Shown here one piece after another: positions 49,901 to 59,355 of a stretch of 64,000 bases of DNA. The translations under genes and the position numbers were made by a program. Source of the stretch: Gymnothorax reevesii. Lineage: Eukaryota; Chordata; Actinopteri; Anguilliformes; Muraenidae. The stretch's first letter is position 1; each line of letters opens with the position of its first letter. The notes beneath the pieces are model-generated. The model was not told the origin of the DNA. It saw nothing but the letters and a program-made list of their open reading frames with translations, and did not search any database. Location of the stretch: positions 71,325,367 to 71,389,366 of the forward strand of contig CM056580.1 in assembly GCA_029721435.1 (NCBI GenBank). Reading direction: 5' to 3'.

Positions 49901-52900
49901 TAATAAACGGAAGTTCAAGCTAAAAGCGACATCAATGCATTGCCAGCATAACATATTTTTCGTTTTTTGCTCAGTGAGTTGATGTTTTATAATATATTAC
50001 ATGATGTTTCATAAATGAATAAATACACATACATGACATTTATACACACAGGCACACACCGCACACACAGTTTTTAATGTCATGTTTACAAATGCAGGAA
50101 TAGTGAACACTCAGCTTATTTAAGAATAGAGGCCCACATAACCTCATTCTCTGCTGACCTGGGGCTCGCCGGAGATTATCGACATGGGACCAGCCCAGTA
50201 CCTTCTCTGCTCCCACCCCAGCATCAAATTGCTCAGATGACTCCACTGTGTGAGTCATGGTCCCCTGTTACACACTCAGGCAAGAAGCACTAAAATAGAC
50301 ATTCCTTACCCACTCTTAACATTCACCTAGGGAAACAAACGCACAGTCTGCTGTAATATTTAAGGGGCAGTACTCTGCGCTTTAGTGCTCTGGGGGAAGG
50401 AGTTGCCTTTAGGGAATGGTCCACTCATGCATTGCATTCACAGCATGAATATTCCAGCAGGAGCACACACTGTAGGAATCCAGAGTCAAATTCGCACCAT
50501 GCTTCAATGTTCTCCTTAACAGAATTACAAAATAACAATAAGGAGATGTCAGTCCCTATAATGAAATCTTTCCCAGATACATTTATGTACACATTACGCC
50601 CACGAGTCATGCCATGTGGAGGGATATAAAAAATCCCCCTCTCTATGCGTTTAGCTCGCATTCTTCCCTGCTGCCTATTAATTTAACAGCTAAAAGAAAA
50701 AAGCAAAGAAAGAAAAAAAACAGAAGTTGTCATTTCATTTTATGATGCGTCATTTGGCCGTTTACAGCTTCCTGTTTCCATTACCATTGAAGCCAGACTT
50801 GTGGCTTTGGTATATAGTTTAGTGAGGTATCAAACAAATGAAGTAAAAATACATATATAGCACCCAATGGCTAGATTTTAACATTCAAATTGATAGCGAA
50901 TGAAAGTAAAAATAGAAAAAAAAAATTTTTGCAATAAAAACAAAAAAGCGAGCGAATGGGGAATTAACACAAGACATTAAAGGCTGAATTCATAAATGGT
51001 GTTGATTGGCCGGTTATTTTAGTCACATAAAACTATTTTACTGCAGCTAAAACAGAGAAAGACACATATGTATAAACTCCCCAGATGATCGTAATTCAGA
51101 AATAAAATAATTGGCTCATAATCCAACCATGAAAAAGTTCCCTCTTAGTTGATGTTCATTGGTCCAATCTTACATAACTGCATGTCATTGGTTAGTTAAG
51201 GGCTTCAGAAACTCATAGATCATGTGCTGGCCCGTACCATCTTGATACAACATTCATGAAATGCATCAGGTGATTGCAGCCTAATTGACAGTTGAGGCTG
51301 AAATAGCATTTTCTGTTACAGAAGCATGCGGAATTAATGCCTTCTGGTTGAACGATTGTGACGTGGGAGCCATCAATGACACTGATAACCCCCAGAAAGT
51401 TGGCTACGGCATGAATTCCATGAATGACTCTTCGTGTTTCATTCACACCCAGGGGAAATCTTACAAAATGGCTTTCCCTTTCACAAATTGTCTCAGTGAC
51501 ACAACGAACAACTCAACAGCAAGTAGCCTGTGATACACCACGCATGTCACCAATGACATTTTGAAATGCATCGCATGCATAAAAGCAAAGGGCAATACAT
51601 AGTTGTTGTTCTGGAAGAAGGGCCTAGTTTCACTCACTGAGGTGATCAATGTCAGCTTCAATAAGATCTAGAATGCAAAACTATGATTCCTTTAAAATTT
51701 GGAATTGCTTTACAAGTTTTGTGTTGCGATGCTTTTCTAAAGGGTTCATCCTGTGTTTGAAAACCTGGATTCGAGCAACTTTAATGAAGGAAAATACGGA
51801 ACAGAAGTACTGAGCACCTGTGAAAGTGGAACCTGTGCTTGGAGTGTTGTCTTAATCGCATTCATTGGAATTTGCTGTCCATGTGAATGTATTGAGTGTA
51901 CATGGTCGAACTATGAAAGCTGGGAAACGTAACTACCCAGTCTGAGATATTGTTTTTCGTTAGCATTTCTAGCATTTTGAAATCAAGGCCTTGATTGGTC
52001 AAAAGGAGTCTATCTCTGAGCAGTGCCCACCTCTTACTCAACAGGTACAAATCACTTTTGCTCCACGTTTGCTGCAATAAATGGTGCAAAAGTGAGAGCA
52101 TGGAGCTTGGGATTTGAGACGTGTGGCAGCAGATTCAAGTAGTTGTAGACATTGACCTGTGTTTGTGCCAGAAAATTTGAGATGGAGTAACTATAGAGTA
52201 GTGTTTGAGGGAGAAATAATACAACTTTACAAGGTATATTCTTGGACACAGGCATACAGAACAGGTTTGTACCAGATTTACTTCAGCACCTGTCCCAAAG
52301 CGCGAGTGTATGAGTGACTCGTAGGTGAGGATTTCTTCATCTGCAATAAGAATTTGAGAAAGTGTAATTGTTGTGTTATGTTTGTGGGGCAGAAAAAAAA
52401 TGTGCAAGTTTTAAACCTGTTCTTTATGTCTTCACATCTACTGATACACATTTCCATTTTCGCAGGTGCTCAATAGTTTTGCACCACATACTATACTGCA
52501 ACAAATGCGGCAGAACGTGAGCGTATGATTTCCTTACACTGACAAAAATTGAGACTTTGGATCAAAGTAAAAAAATTGCGTCAACTTGTCACAGCAAATT
52601 TTTTTTAGTTTTTCTCAATTGGAAAAAATTTTACAAAGGTAATTTTTTTCCGTTGAGAAAAAGTAAAAAAAAATTTGGCTGTAACAAGTTGACGCAATTT
52701 TTTTGCTTTGATCCAAAGTCTCAATTTTTTCAGTGTGATTTGTGACTTGTAGAGTAGGATTTGTGCTCTTGCAATAAAAATTTTAGAAGGTATAAGTGTT
52801 GTGTTTGTGGAATGTAAAAAAATCGGCAAGTTTGAAACTTCTTCTCTGTGACTTTGGATCAAAGTAAAAAAATTGCATCAACTTGTTACAGCTATTTTTT

Positions 52901-55900
52901 TTTGTTTTTCTCAAATGAAAAAATTTTTACAATGGTAATTTTTTTCAGTTGAGAAAAACTAAAAAAATTTAGCTGTAAAAAGTTGACGCAATTTTTTTGC
53001 TTTGATCCAAAGTCTCAATTTTTTCAATGTAATTTGTGACTTGTAGAGTAGGATTTGTGCACCTGCAATAAAAATTTTAGGAGGTACAAGTGTTGTGTTT
53101 GTGGAATTTAAAAAAAATCTACAAGTTTGAAACTTCTTCTCTGTGTCTTCAGATTTGCTGATGCGCATGTACAAGAATCTGTTGTGAGCAGGGGCGTAGC
53201 TAGAACCGGAAATTGGGGTGGCACAGACACGTCCCTTTATGACAATTAGGATAGTCCTGGCTAGTTCTCAATTGTTTTTCTTTATTGACGCGTTTTCCAA
53301 TTATCGTAATAGGCAACTGTAGACACGGTTTCTCATGCGATCTAACAGCGATGACGTCATGGGGTAAATTCCGTAAAACTGGGAATTGGGGTGGACGTAA
53401 CATCTGTTTTAAAGAATTATTAGTCCTGACCTGTTCGCAGTCATTTTCAGGATTAACAAAAGGTTCACTCCGAGAGCGCTCTGCACTTAACAGGTGCTGC
53501 TTGTTCTCCCCGATTAGGTAAGACGACAATCATTCATCTGGACACGTTTGCTTAATTTAAATCAACGTTATTGAAAATCATTCTCGGTATTGAGTGGGGA
53601 AAAAAAGTGGCACTTAGCAGTGAAATAGGCTATATAAAGCATGCAGCTCTATTTGACGTTGATTTAAATTATCAGTATTATGCAATGGAAGTGAGATTCC
53701 GAAGGTACAGTAGCCTACTGTGCATAAGTCTTAGGTACATTTAAAGCATTTTCGTTGGGCAAATTTGCTTGCCAAAATGATGGAAAAGTTTATAATAACT
53801 GAGTGATGTACTATACAGAGCTGTAAACGGTTAAAAACAAAACACATCAATATTTTGTTTGAATACCCTTTGCCAAAAAATTTGGGGCACTGTCCTGTTG
53901 TGCTATAGTTTTATAAGATGACTGGCATTTGCTTGTTTCAAGCAGAGTGGAAAACTCGCTACCGTTCTTCTGCAGACTGACTGTCTCACTTGCATCTCTC
54001 CCTTTACGTAAATGCAGACAGCCTTGATGATGTTGACATCATATCGCTGCGAAGGCGATATGATCTGTATTGACAGATTTTTTTTTTTTTTTAATGAAAT
54101 ATAAGCATTTATTTATAAAACTTTTCCTTACACTAGCATTGGCAATTTCAAAGTTACTTTTTATCTTCAGCAACTCGAATATGGAAAACAAAAAGTAAAC
54201 ATCTAGGGCAGATTTAAATTTCAAAAAGTGCAGGGTTTCGAAGACTTCTGTGCAGTACTGTACATCAGCCCAGATTTCCCGCAACTCTGGAGCTCAAACA
54301 GGGCTTGCTTTGGCCCAGTTTGACCCACTGGAGTCTCTGGAAACGATCCTTCATTAATTCCATCTGTTATATTGAATCAATGAATGGAACTAGCACTGTC
54401 CTTAGCTTCTATTCTATGAAGCATTGCCCTCAAGCCGTAAAGGTTGGTTCAACAGGAACCCGCGACAGACTCTTCATGTCAAAATGAAACTTTTGATGAT
54501 GCAAAGCAAGTACATGAAAATATTCACATACTGTGGAATCTTAATATTAATCTCTAATAGGTGGTCTGGATTGCTGTAATTTATACCATGCTGTTTTTAA
54601 CTGATTGTCCCCCTCCGAACCGTGACCATGGTTGACCTTCGTTAACCTCGGTTCACCATGGTCAACCATGGTTAAAGCATAATTAAAAATGGCCGACCAT
54701 GGTTGAAGCATGGTTGCACCCGCTTGGAGAGTTTTTGCACCATGGTCAACCATGGTTGACCATTTTTAACTATGCTTTAACCATGGTTGGAACCATGGTG
54801 TTCCACAATGTCAAAGCCATGGTTTGACCAGGGTTGACCACGGTTACTTGAACCAGGGTCAACCAAGGTCAACCACGGTCACAGTTCACAGGGGTCCTGC
54901 CTATTTTGGTTAAATAATTGGTAGCTTCATACATTTCTACTCCGATATATGTCATTGCCATGGGTCTGTTTTTATCAATAATACCATGAGAGTACTTATA
55001 AAAAGGTGCGTTGCCACATGTATTTGCTGATTTTAGAATGAGATTACTTAACTTTATTTTGTTGATTGACCGAGCCACGTGACCCAATTGACCCACGTGA
55101 CTTGAAGGTGCATTTAGGGATTTTTTTTCCCTCTAAACATTTAGCGCTCTCTGAGTCCACACTCTGCTAGTCATCTCACAAATGAATTGTCTGATAAATC
55201 ACACTGGTATTCATGCCCCCAAAAGGCCCCGTAACAGGGTCTAATTTGCTGTGAACATTCCGGGAGGCAAGACTAGTTCCTGTGTTGATCTTATGGACCC
55301 TATATCTTTTCCTGTAGTACCGCCACTAGGCCAAACTATACATTTTGCCTCTGGGGCAATTACCTTTTGTATAATTTCTGGGATAAACCTGGCTGTCATC
55401 CAACAACAGCATTTGCCTTGGTCAAACGCAAGTTCAAGACAAAGTATTGGCCCGAATATATTCCATACACATGAATGAGAATATGTGTGGAACACAACAA
55501 GTGCTTAGCAGTCTAATGATGTGACCTGGTTACCCAACACTACAGCTATACAGAAAAGTTATTTAATCAAATTTAATCATAAACAAATTTATTATTTTTT
55601 TGCAATTATCTGCTAAAAAACTGGATTTACTGTGACTTGATGAGCTAATCTGATCATGTGTATATACTCTTATTAATTCATAATGAATGCTGATTAATCC
55701 AGTCTAAAATATCAGTTTTCCTTTTTATTAATGTTTTGTTAAACTCATGCGAGAAGGAATACGCTTTAAAATTCTCATTTTTCTTATTGAGGAGCTTCCA
55801 TTTGTAGTCCAGCTATTAGCATAAGATTACCATTTTTCCACTGACAAGGGGTTGGTGCTACTGCCAAACCACAGCATGCATCTCCACTAAAAACTACTGG

Positions 55901-58900
55901 TTCTTGGTCAGAAAAATTAGCACCAAACCAGCACCACAAACAACCTGGTCCCAACCAAGGAACATCGAATGTCAAGGCTTAAGGGAAGGTGCAAGGATGT
56001 GTAATGTTACCGGAGTAGCCAGCTAGATGAGTTTGGTAAAATGTTCAACTAGTCAATTCTGACGTGAGCCGAAATCACTGGCATTAAAAAAAAATTCGTT
56101 AAAAACATCTCCCAGTCATTTCAATGATTGGACTAACGGTTGTGAAAGCAAACCCCTGCGATAGCTGGTCAACATTCATCCAGCTTATGAAGTGTGGTTA
56201 GTTAGATGATAGTAGATACAGTATCAACTTGTTTTGGATGTTCAAATATGCCCTGAAGGCTAAGAAAAACAGCTGCAAAAAAGCACACAATCTGCTATGT
56301 TTGCTGCTTCCCTGTTGCTGATTTTAACTTGGGACATTCTCTTTTGCGAGGATGAAGTTAAGATGCCTTATCTCGGTTCTGGAGTCAGTGGAAAAGCTGC
56401 CTAGTTCTCAGTTAGGCTCCCAGGTTCCTCAGCCCTGCACTAGCTCAGCGGTGGCTCCAGCACCAGAAACAGCCCCATGTCAATGGAAAAGGAGTAGATG
56501 AGAGCCGTCTATGCCGGTGTGAACATTCTAACTGCTAGCATTTTGCTACTTCATGCAGATGAATTGGAATGAGCATGGGATGGCCAAGCGCGGCAGTGTT
56601 CAGAGGGGAAGCTCAAGAGGGGACTCAGAAGAATCCGCAATGGAGGAGAATTCTCTGTACGGCAGAGGAGAAGATCATGGTGAGAAAACACATTATTCTC
56701 ACATAATGTCTGACAAATAGTAGAAGCTCAACATAAAAACATTTACAGAGTAAATTTGATTCCCATTATGTCTTCCATTTTAGATCAATAGAGGCCACAC
56801 AATTTATAAGGAATTGAACCATTGAATAATTTACAGGATAGCATTTACAAAAAGAATGCTAGTCCTGCGACTCCACATGGGTTCAAAAGAATTTGCTTTG
56901 GCCCAGTTATTTGATTATCAAACTGCAATTGATTGATTCTCTTACCCAGAGTAACTCAAACCTTTGGCTGCAGTCACTGGTGACGTGGCGTTCTGAGCTT
57001 GGGATGCAACTATATGTTACTCCCCTAAAAATGCATCATCGCATGAATGGATATAAGTCGAGCATTTGATTTCAGTGTAGCCTAGTACACAGCTCTAGCA
57101 CAGGCTACGACTTTGTCTTTCCTGTCACCGGTGCTTTGGTTCTGACTCTTCGCTTCACAGCAAGGGAACAAACCCATACTGTCTCTCGCTGTAAATATTG
57201 AACACCGCCTGGGGGACTGTGTGTGTGCTTGGAAGACAACAGTAGCTCTAATGTGCCAGAGGCAGTGGGAGCACTGTCCCTGAGCATGTGAGGTGTATGG
57301 AAACTGACCAGATTGAGCCCATGGGCTCAAGGGTAATCAAGCACCCCTTTGGGCATAGAGCGATAGACAAATGTACACCTTCAGCCCTAGGGCCCCAGCT
57401 TTTCTGTGAAATGCTTCCCCTCCAGATACATGGAGTCCCAGGTTACTGTCTTCTACAGTCCTGCTATATCAAAGAAACCACCAGAATTCAAATTTGAGCT
57501 GAAATACAGTAATAAGATGGAAGAAATGGCCCCCAGTCACCACCACAGCAGATTGAAGCCCCCAATCTGCCTCTTAAGCTTTGACTGAAGTTACTTTGAA
57601 TGTTTACCGAAAGCAACCGGCACAGAGTGTCAAGCTTTGTGTACGTGGCTGTGGACTTGGAGCCTTTTGAGAAGATTCTCGGTCTCATCCCTTTCGACTG
57701 CATTGGGATGATTAGGTTATAACTTGCAGGAAGCCATGTGCAGCTTTGACAGACCACACCAAACACCTCATTGCAATCCTCTTGGGAACTCAGTGCTGAG
57801 TGCTTACTCAGATTAACTCTTTAATTTACTGAAATAACTGCACTAGAAAGGACTCTACTTGAGAAAAGTTTCTTCTGAAAGTGAATTGCAATGACCTACT
57901 TTACTAGTTGACTCACTTTACACACAAAGTTATACTGTACCATATGTATGATGATGTATACAAGATAGACACTATTACAGAGCATGTGCTAATCTATGAA
58001 AGTTGGCAAGATTGACAGTGCAAAATGTTTCTACGGGATATGCAAAATTTGGGCTCGTCAGGCTAGTAATACGCTTATGAATCTTTGCTGGGAAGCACTG
58101 TTGTATTGAAGTCTGCTGGCCTCGTCAGCCTGAATTGGAGGACTAACTTTGACATGATACTCACCGACTTGATTTTCTAGACGTTTAAGACTCATGACCA
58201 CTTCCCTTTCTCTGCCATCTTCGCACTATACAGTGGAAAATGTTTCTGATGTGTGGCTTGCTTTTCCTGTCATGCGTTTGTGAGTGATCACACCAGAGTT
58301 CTTCCAGCCCAACAAGCTGTCCAGTTATCACTCAAACTACATCCTGCTCATTTTAACACATCTACAAGACCGTCTGCCATTTCCTTCCTCATAAAACATG
58401 CACTATTTAACAACATGTTCTATCCATTTTCAAAAAGGTGTTTAGGACACTGTTGCTGCCTTTAGGCAGATAAACTGCCAGTAGCTCCTTCATTAACTTA
58501 TTTAGGTAAAATTTATTACCAGCTACGACAGCATCAGCCGGTGTTGTTTTTAATTTGTGAGTCTGTATGTATGTGTTTGTGTGAATGTCTGTGTGTGTGT
58601 CAGTGTGCGCGCGCGCGTGTGTGTGTGTGTGTGTGTGTGCGTGTGTGTGTGTGTATTTGTGTGCTTGTGCGTGTGTTTGCTTTATTGTGGTAAAATGTGG
58701 TCCAGGAGACATCTTTTCAACTTCCACAGATAAGGTTTTAAGTACTTTGCCAAATTTTCATATATTCCTTTGCAGATTTTGTCCACTATTCAATCATAAC
58801 CATTCAAGATGCACTGACCAAACACTACAGTCGTGTTGCTCAGGTCACGATGAGGGCCGAGTTCAAAGATGGGTGTGGTCTAAACAAGGCCTCCAGGAAG

Positions 58901-58907
58901 TACAGAG
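37918..58907 (+). CDS. dok2: Docking protein, Dok1/2/3 class (best fit dok2), 5' part; gene continues past the right edge
   Basis: Exons seen are 37918-37977, 49222-49527, 56559-56679 and 58776-58907 (phases 0, 0, 1, 1). Exons 1-2 encode a PH domain (residues about 5-122): [60 protein letters not shown] and [11 protein letters not shown]. These align with Dok proteins, VIRLSDC(I/L)RV being closest to DOK2. Exon 3 has MEENSLY, the Dok1/2/3 motif between PH and PTB domains. Dok proteins are cytoplasmic adaptors that bind membrane lipid through PH and phosphotyrosine through PTB, recruit RasGAP and dampen Ras/ERK signalling, mainly in blood cells for Dok1-3. The PTB core and tyrosine-rich tail are not in the window. 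Dok1 is the chief alternative; the family call is firm, the subtype is not. Confidence 0.88.
38131..39420. other. dok intron 1, unassigned part
   Basis: AT-rich intronic sequence. Nothing recognisable was seen apart from short incidental frames. Confidence 0.4.
39422..39812 (+). repeat. Dispersed repeat with tRNA-like start and GGCGGAGGTAA end
   Basis: The left end CTAGAGGGGCACTTGGTAGA then GCGTATACCTCTGCC resembles an A-box-type phrase. The right end ACAGACAAACACGGGTGAAA then ACATAAACTCCTTGGCGGAGG is a phrase I associate with widely dispersed fish repeats. No frame is conserved. Whether it is a SINE or a DNA element is not settled. Confidence 0.5.
40063..40205. mobile_element. 143-bp palindromic MITE with telomeric repeat in its centre
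   Basis: CAGTCAGATTGTGAAACCAG at 40063 pairs with the inverse of CACAATCTGACTG ending at 40205. The pairing continues for about 50 bases per arm (GTCATTTTGTGAAATGA against TCATTTCATGATATGAC). The loop (40113-40140) is four and a half units of the vertebrate telomere repeat, CCCTAA on the + strand. It is non-coding. Confidence 0.9.
40754..40967. mobile_element. hAT-type MITE with perfect 8-bp target duplication
   Basis: The ends are CAGTGTTCCCCAACCCTCTC and the inverse GAGAGGGTTGGGGAACACTG. The exact 8-bp direct repeat AGATATAG lies on both sides (40746-40753 and 40968-40975). The interior is also largely self-complementary (TGATTCAAATGATCAG / CTGATCATTTGAATCC). At 214 bp it is too short to encode anything. 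The 8-bp duplication and CAGTG ends fit hAT transposons. Confidence 0.95.
40976..43301. other. dok intron 1, unassigned part
   Basis: No gene or complete element was recognised. The interval includes several GC-richer words (42780-42850) within AT-rich sequence and may contain very old repeats. Confidence 0.35.
43302..45362 (-). mobile_element. Tc1/mariner-type transposon enlarged by an insertion
   Basis: The left end TTACCCCAATTCCGAAATAG and the right end (inverse CGACCCCAATTACGAAATTG) share TTGGGACAAAGTGTAAATTG and are bounded by TA (43300-43301, 45363-45364). The total of 2.06 kb is about 450 bp longer than its relatives. Transposase sequence covers 44620-45070. The stretch from about 43600 to 44610 does not resemble the family and replaces the C-terminal coding part, so it is an insertion with a deletion. 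Confidence 0.85.
44620..45070 (-). pseudogene. Tc1-family transposase fragment, interrupted
   Basis: On the minus strand, [20 protein letters not shown] runs to [17 protein letters not shown], where the usual WSDE first-Asp motif is altered to WSGD. Then [14 protein letters not shown] follows, and after a frame change [11 protein letters not shown] near 44650 gives the second Asp. The coding sequence then meets the insertion, so the final Glu region is absent. Confidence 0.82.
45632..46770 (+). mobile_element. 3'-truncated Tc1-like transposon
   Basis: The left end GCTGTGAAAAAGTATTTGCC is followed by typical Tc1 untranslated sequence (GACATCATGCCGTGATC near 46164). HTH scraps come next ([14 protein letters not shown]), then a 70-codon piece at 46547 with [20 protein letters not shown] and [12 protein letters not shown] (first catalytic Asp). 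Sequence similarity stops near 46760 and no right terminus is present. It is inactive. Confidence 0.82.
45733..45828 (+). mobile_element. LINE/SINE 3'-tail insertion inside the Tc1 element
   Basis: AGTTGCTTTGGGCAAAAGCG then TCTGCTAAATACATGTAATG and an ATGTAAT-type tail is the conserved 3' end shared by many fish LINEs and SINEs. It interrupts the untranslated leader of the Tc1 element at 45632. Only the tail (about 95 bases) is present, as expected for 5'-truncated retroposition. Confidence 0.65.
46771..49221. other. dok intron 1, unassigned part
   Basis: Nothing is recognised apart from the splice acceptor at its end (CTTTCTTTTCTTCTAG, 49206-49221). Confidence 0.4.
49222..49527 (+). CDS. 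dok2: dok exon 2: bulk of the PH domain
   Basis: The acceptor is TTCTTCTAG at 49221 and the donor CCA|GTATGT at 49528, phase 0 at both ends. The 102 codons (residues 21-122) run from [13 protein letters not shown] to [11 protein letters not shown]. The final helix with its conserved Trp (D-W-I-Q-K-L) closes the PH fold. [20 protein letters not shown] is the most Dok-like stretch. Confidence 0.94.
49590..49915 (+). mobile_element. SINE-like retroposon, diverged member of the 22105 family
   Basis: Phrases occur in the same order as in the 22105-22585 copy: GAGAGCTGTGTATAATTGGC at the left, AAGAAGTGGGGGCTGACAGG in the middle, and GATTGGACATTCTAGATTTG then GGATAAAA at the right. It lies about 60 bases into dok intron 2. 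Confidence 0.55.
49916..51199. other. dok intron 2, unassigned part
   Basis: AT-rich sequence with no recognised feature. Confidence 0.35.
51210..51565 (-). pseudogene. PIF/Harbinger-type nuclease relic (HARBI1-like)
   Basis: On the minus strand one frame reads [17 protein letters not shown] (the pattern before the nuclease, as in GVSQSTVSR), one stop, then [20 protein letters not shown], then [20 protein letters not shown] with the first catalytic Asp (IDGSH). [12 protein letters not shown] (usual FVNRKGYHSINVQ) and [14 protein letters not shown] (usual DVVARWPGSTHDS) follow, carrying the second Asp. The frame is stopped on both sides. Flanking minus-strand frames to about 52400 may be further remnants. 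It lies antisense in dok intron 2. Confidence 0.85.
52312..53165. repeat. Tandemly duplicated unit carrying a palindromic MITE
   Basis: A segment built on TGTGACTTGTAGAGTAGGAT and GTGTTGTGTTTGTGGAAT occurs at 52741-52850 and again at 53035-53150 (period 294). A more diverged version is at 52312-52440. A near-palindromic MITE lies between successive copies: 52537-52735 (complete, CACTG...CAGTG ends, arms sharing TTGAGACTTTGGATCAAAG and TTGCGTCAACTTGT) and 52851-53029 (same MITE lacking the first ~15 bases). MITE and flank were therefore duplicated together. Confidence 0.88.
53297..53671. repeat. Dispersed repeat, copy 2 (96% like 32192-32562)
   Basis: It has the same start (CCAATTATCGTAATAGGC) and near-identical sequence as the first copy, in the same orientation, 21 kb away. 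It is preceded by CAGGGGCGTAGCTAGAACCG at 53190, which may be the true terminus of the element. Confidence 0.85.
53717..54266. mobile_element. Candidate non-autonomous Tc1-type element
   Basis: TACTGTGCATAAGTCTTAGG at 53717 loosely pairs with the inverse of GAAGACTTCTGTGCAGTACT near 54241-54262. The ~550-bp interior shows no transposase. Confidence 0.5.
54610..54890. repeat. Dense array of CCATGG/GGTTGACC palindromes
   Basis: More than ten copies of ACCATGGTTGACC- or GGTCAACCATGG-type words occur in about 280 bases, in both orientations. They include the self-complementary GGTCAACCATGGTTGACC (near 54743-54760) and an inverted pair around AAAGCATAATTAAAAATGG / CCATTTTTAACTATGCTTT. The stretch can fold back extensively. 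Short minus-strand frames across it are by-products. Confidence 0.85.
54891..56558. other. dok intron 2, distal part
   Basis: No recognised repeat or gene. It ends with the acceptor TTGCTACTTCATGCAG (56543-56558). Confidence 0.4.
56559..56679 (+). CDS. dok2: dok exon 3: linker between PH and PTB domains
   Basis: The acceptor ends at 56558 and the donor CATG|GTGAGA begins at 56680. It encodes residues 123-162 plus one base: a basic and Ser-rich stretch ([19 protein letters not shown]) followed by [21 protein letters not shown] matches the Dok1/2/3 linker (MEENELY in DOK2, MLENSLY in DOK1, MEENSIY in DOK3) and fixes frame and family. Confidence 0.88.
56680..58775. other. dok intron 3
   Basis: No gene or complete mobile element was recognised. 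A TG/CG microsatellite occupies 58565-58680. The interval ends at acceptor TATTCCTTTGCAG (58763-58775). Confidence 0.5.
58565..58680. repeat. TG/CG microsatellite about 100 bases before dok exon 4
   Basis: Long TG runs with GCGCGCGCG at 58607-58617 and TATTTG interruptions. The open frame of about 108 codons across it is a repeat artefact. Confidence 0.95.
58776..58907 (+). CDS. dok2: Candidate dok exon 4 (start of PTB region)
   Basis: It has a strong acceptor (TTCCTTTGCAG at 58775), a donor AGAG|GTAAAG at 58908, and phase 1 at both ends, matching exon 3. The frame reads [20 protein letters not shown], then [24 protein letters not shown] first strand (F.V.I) is expected at this place, and YSITIQ could be it, but the rest does not resemble the usual TEAS.RC.L.GSY of Dok proteins. 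It may be a diverged or alternative exon, or a chance open frame between splice-like signals. Confidence 0.45.
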
Positions 58908-59355
58908 GTAAAGAAGAGCAGCTTGTTTGATCCCATCACAAGACGGTCTTTTAGTTTGCCCAATCATTTAGCTTTGGAAACAGATTGCATTTCCTGAAGC
59001 ATACTACATTTTTACCATGTGGCAAGCCAAATCTTAAAAAGCATGTATCTCCATTCCAAAATTAAAAATAGATTTACAACATTTCTGTCTTGCATTTCAC
59101 TGTAATGGATAAATCTCAGCAAGGGCAGCGCCTTGAACGCAGGAAATATGTTGCTGCCTTTACAAACCCCATAAAAATTCTCAAACATTTATTTTCTGTT
59201 TTCATGCTGGCAAAAGGCTTACATTGAAGATGGATACCTCTGTGTGGTGCTCTATGTATAACAGATGAGAGCCTCATGAAAACTCAACCAGCTTAAAGCT
59301 TGAGGGGAAAAAGTATTATCCGCAATTAATGCATCCAATCTCAATCACACAGTTG

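Noticed and set aside
52537..53029. Long hairpin as a microRNA precursor
   Set aside because: The palindromes are ~190 bases with TIR-like CACTG ends and occur as repeated copies, which fits MITEs and not a conserved microRNA.
58407..58911. Frames of more than 100 codons on both strands around 58.6 kb
   Set aside because: They are produced by the TG/CG microsatellite; only the separate frame at 58776-58907 is compatible with dok splicing.
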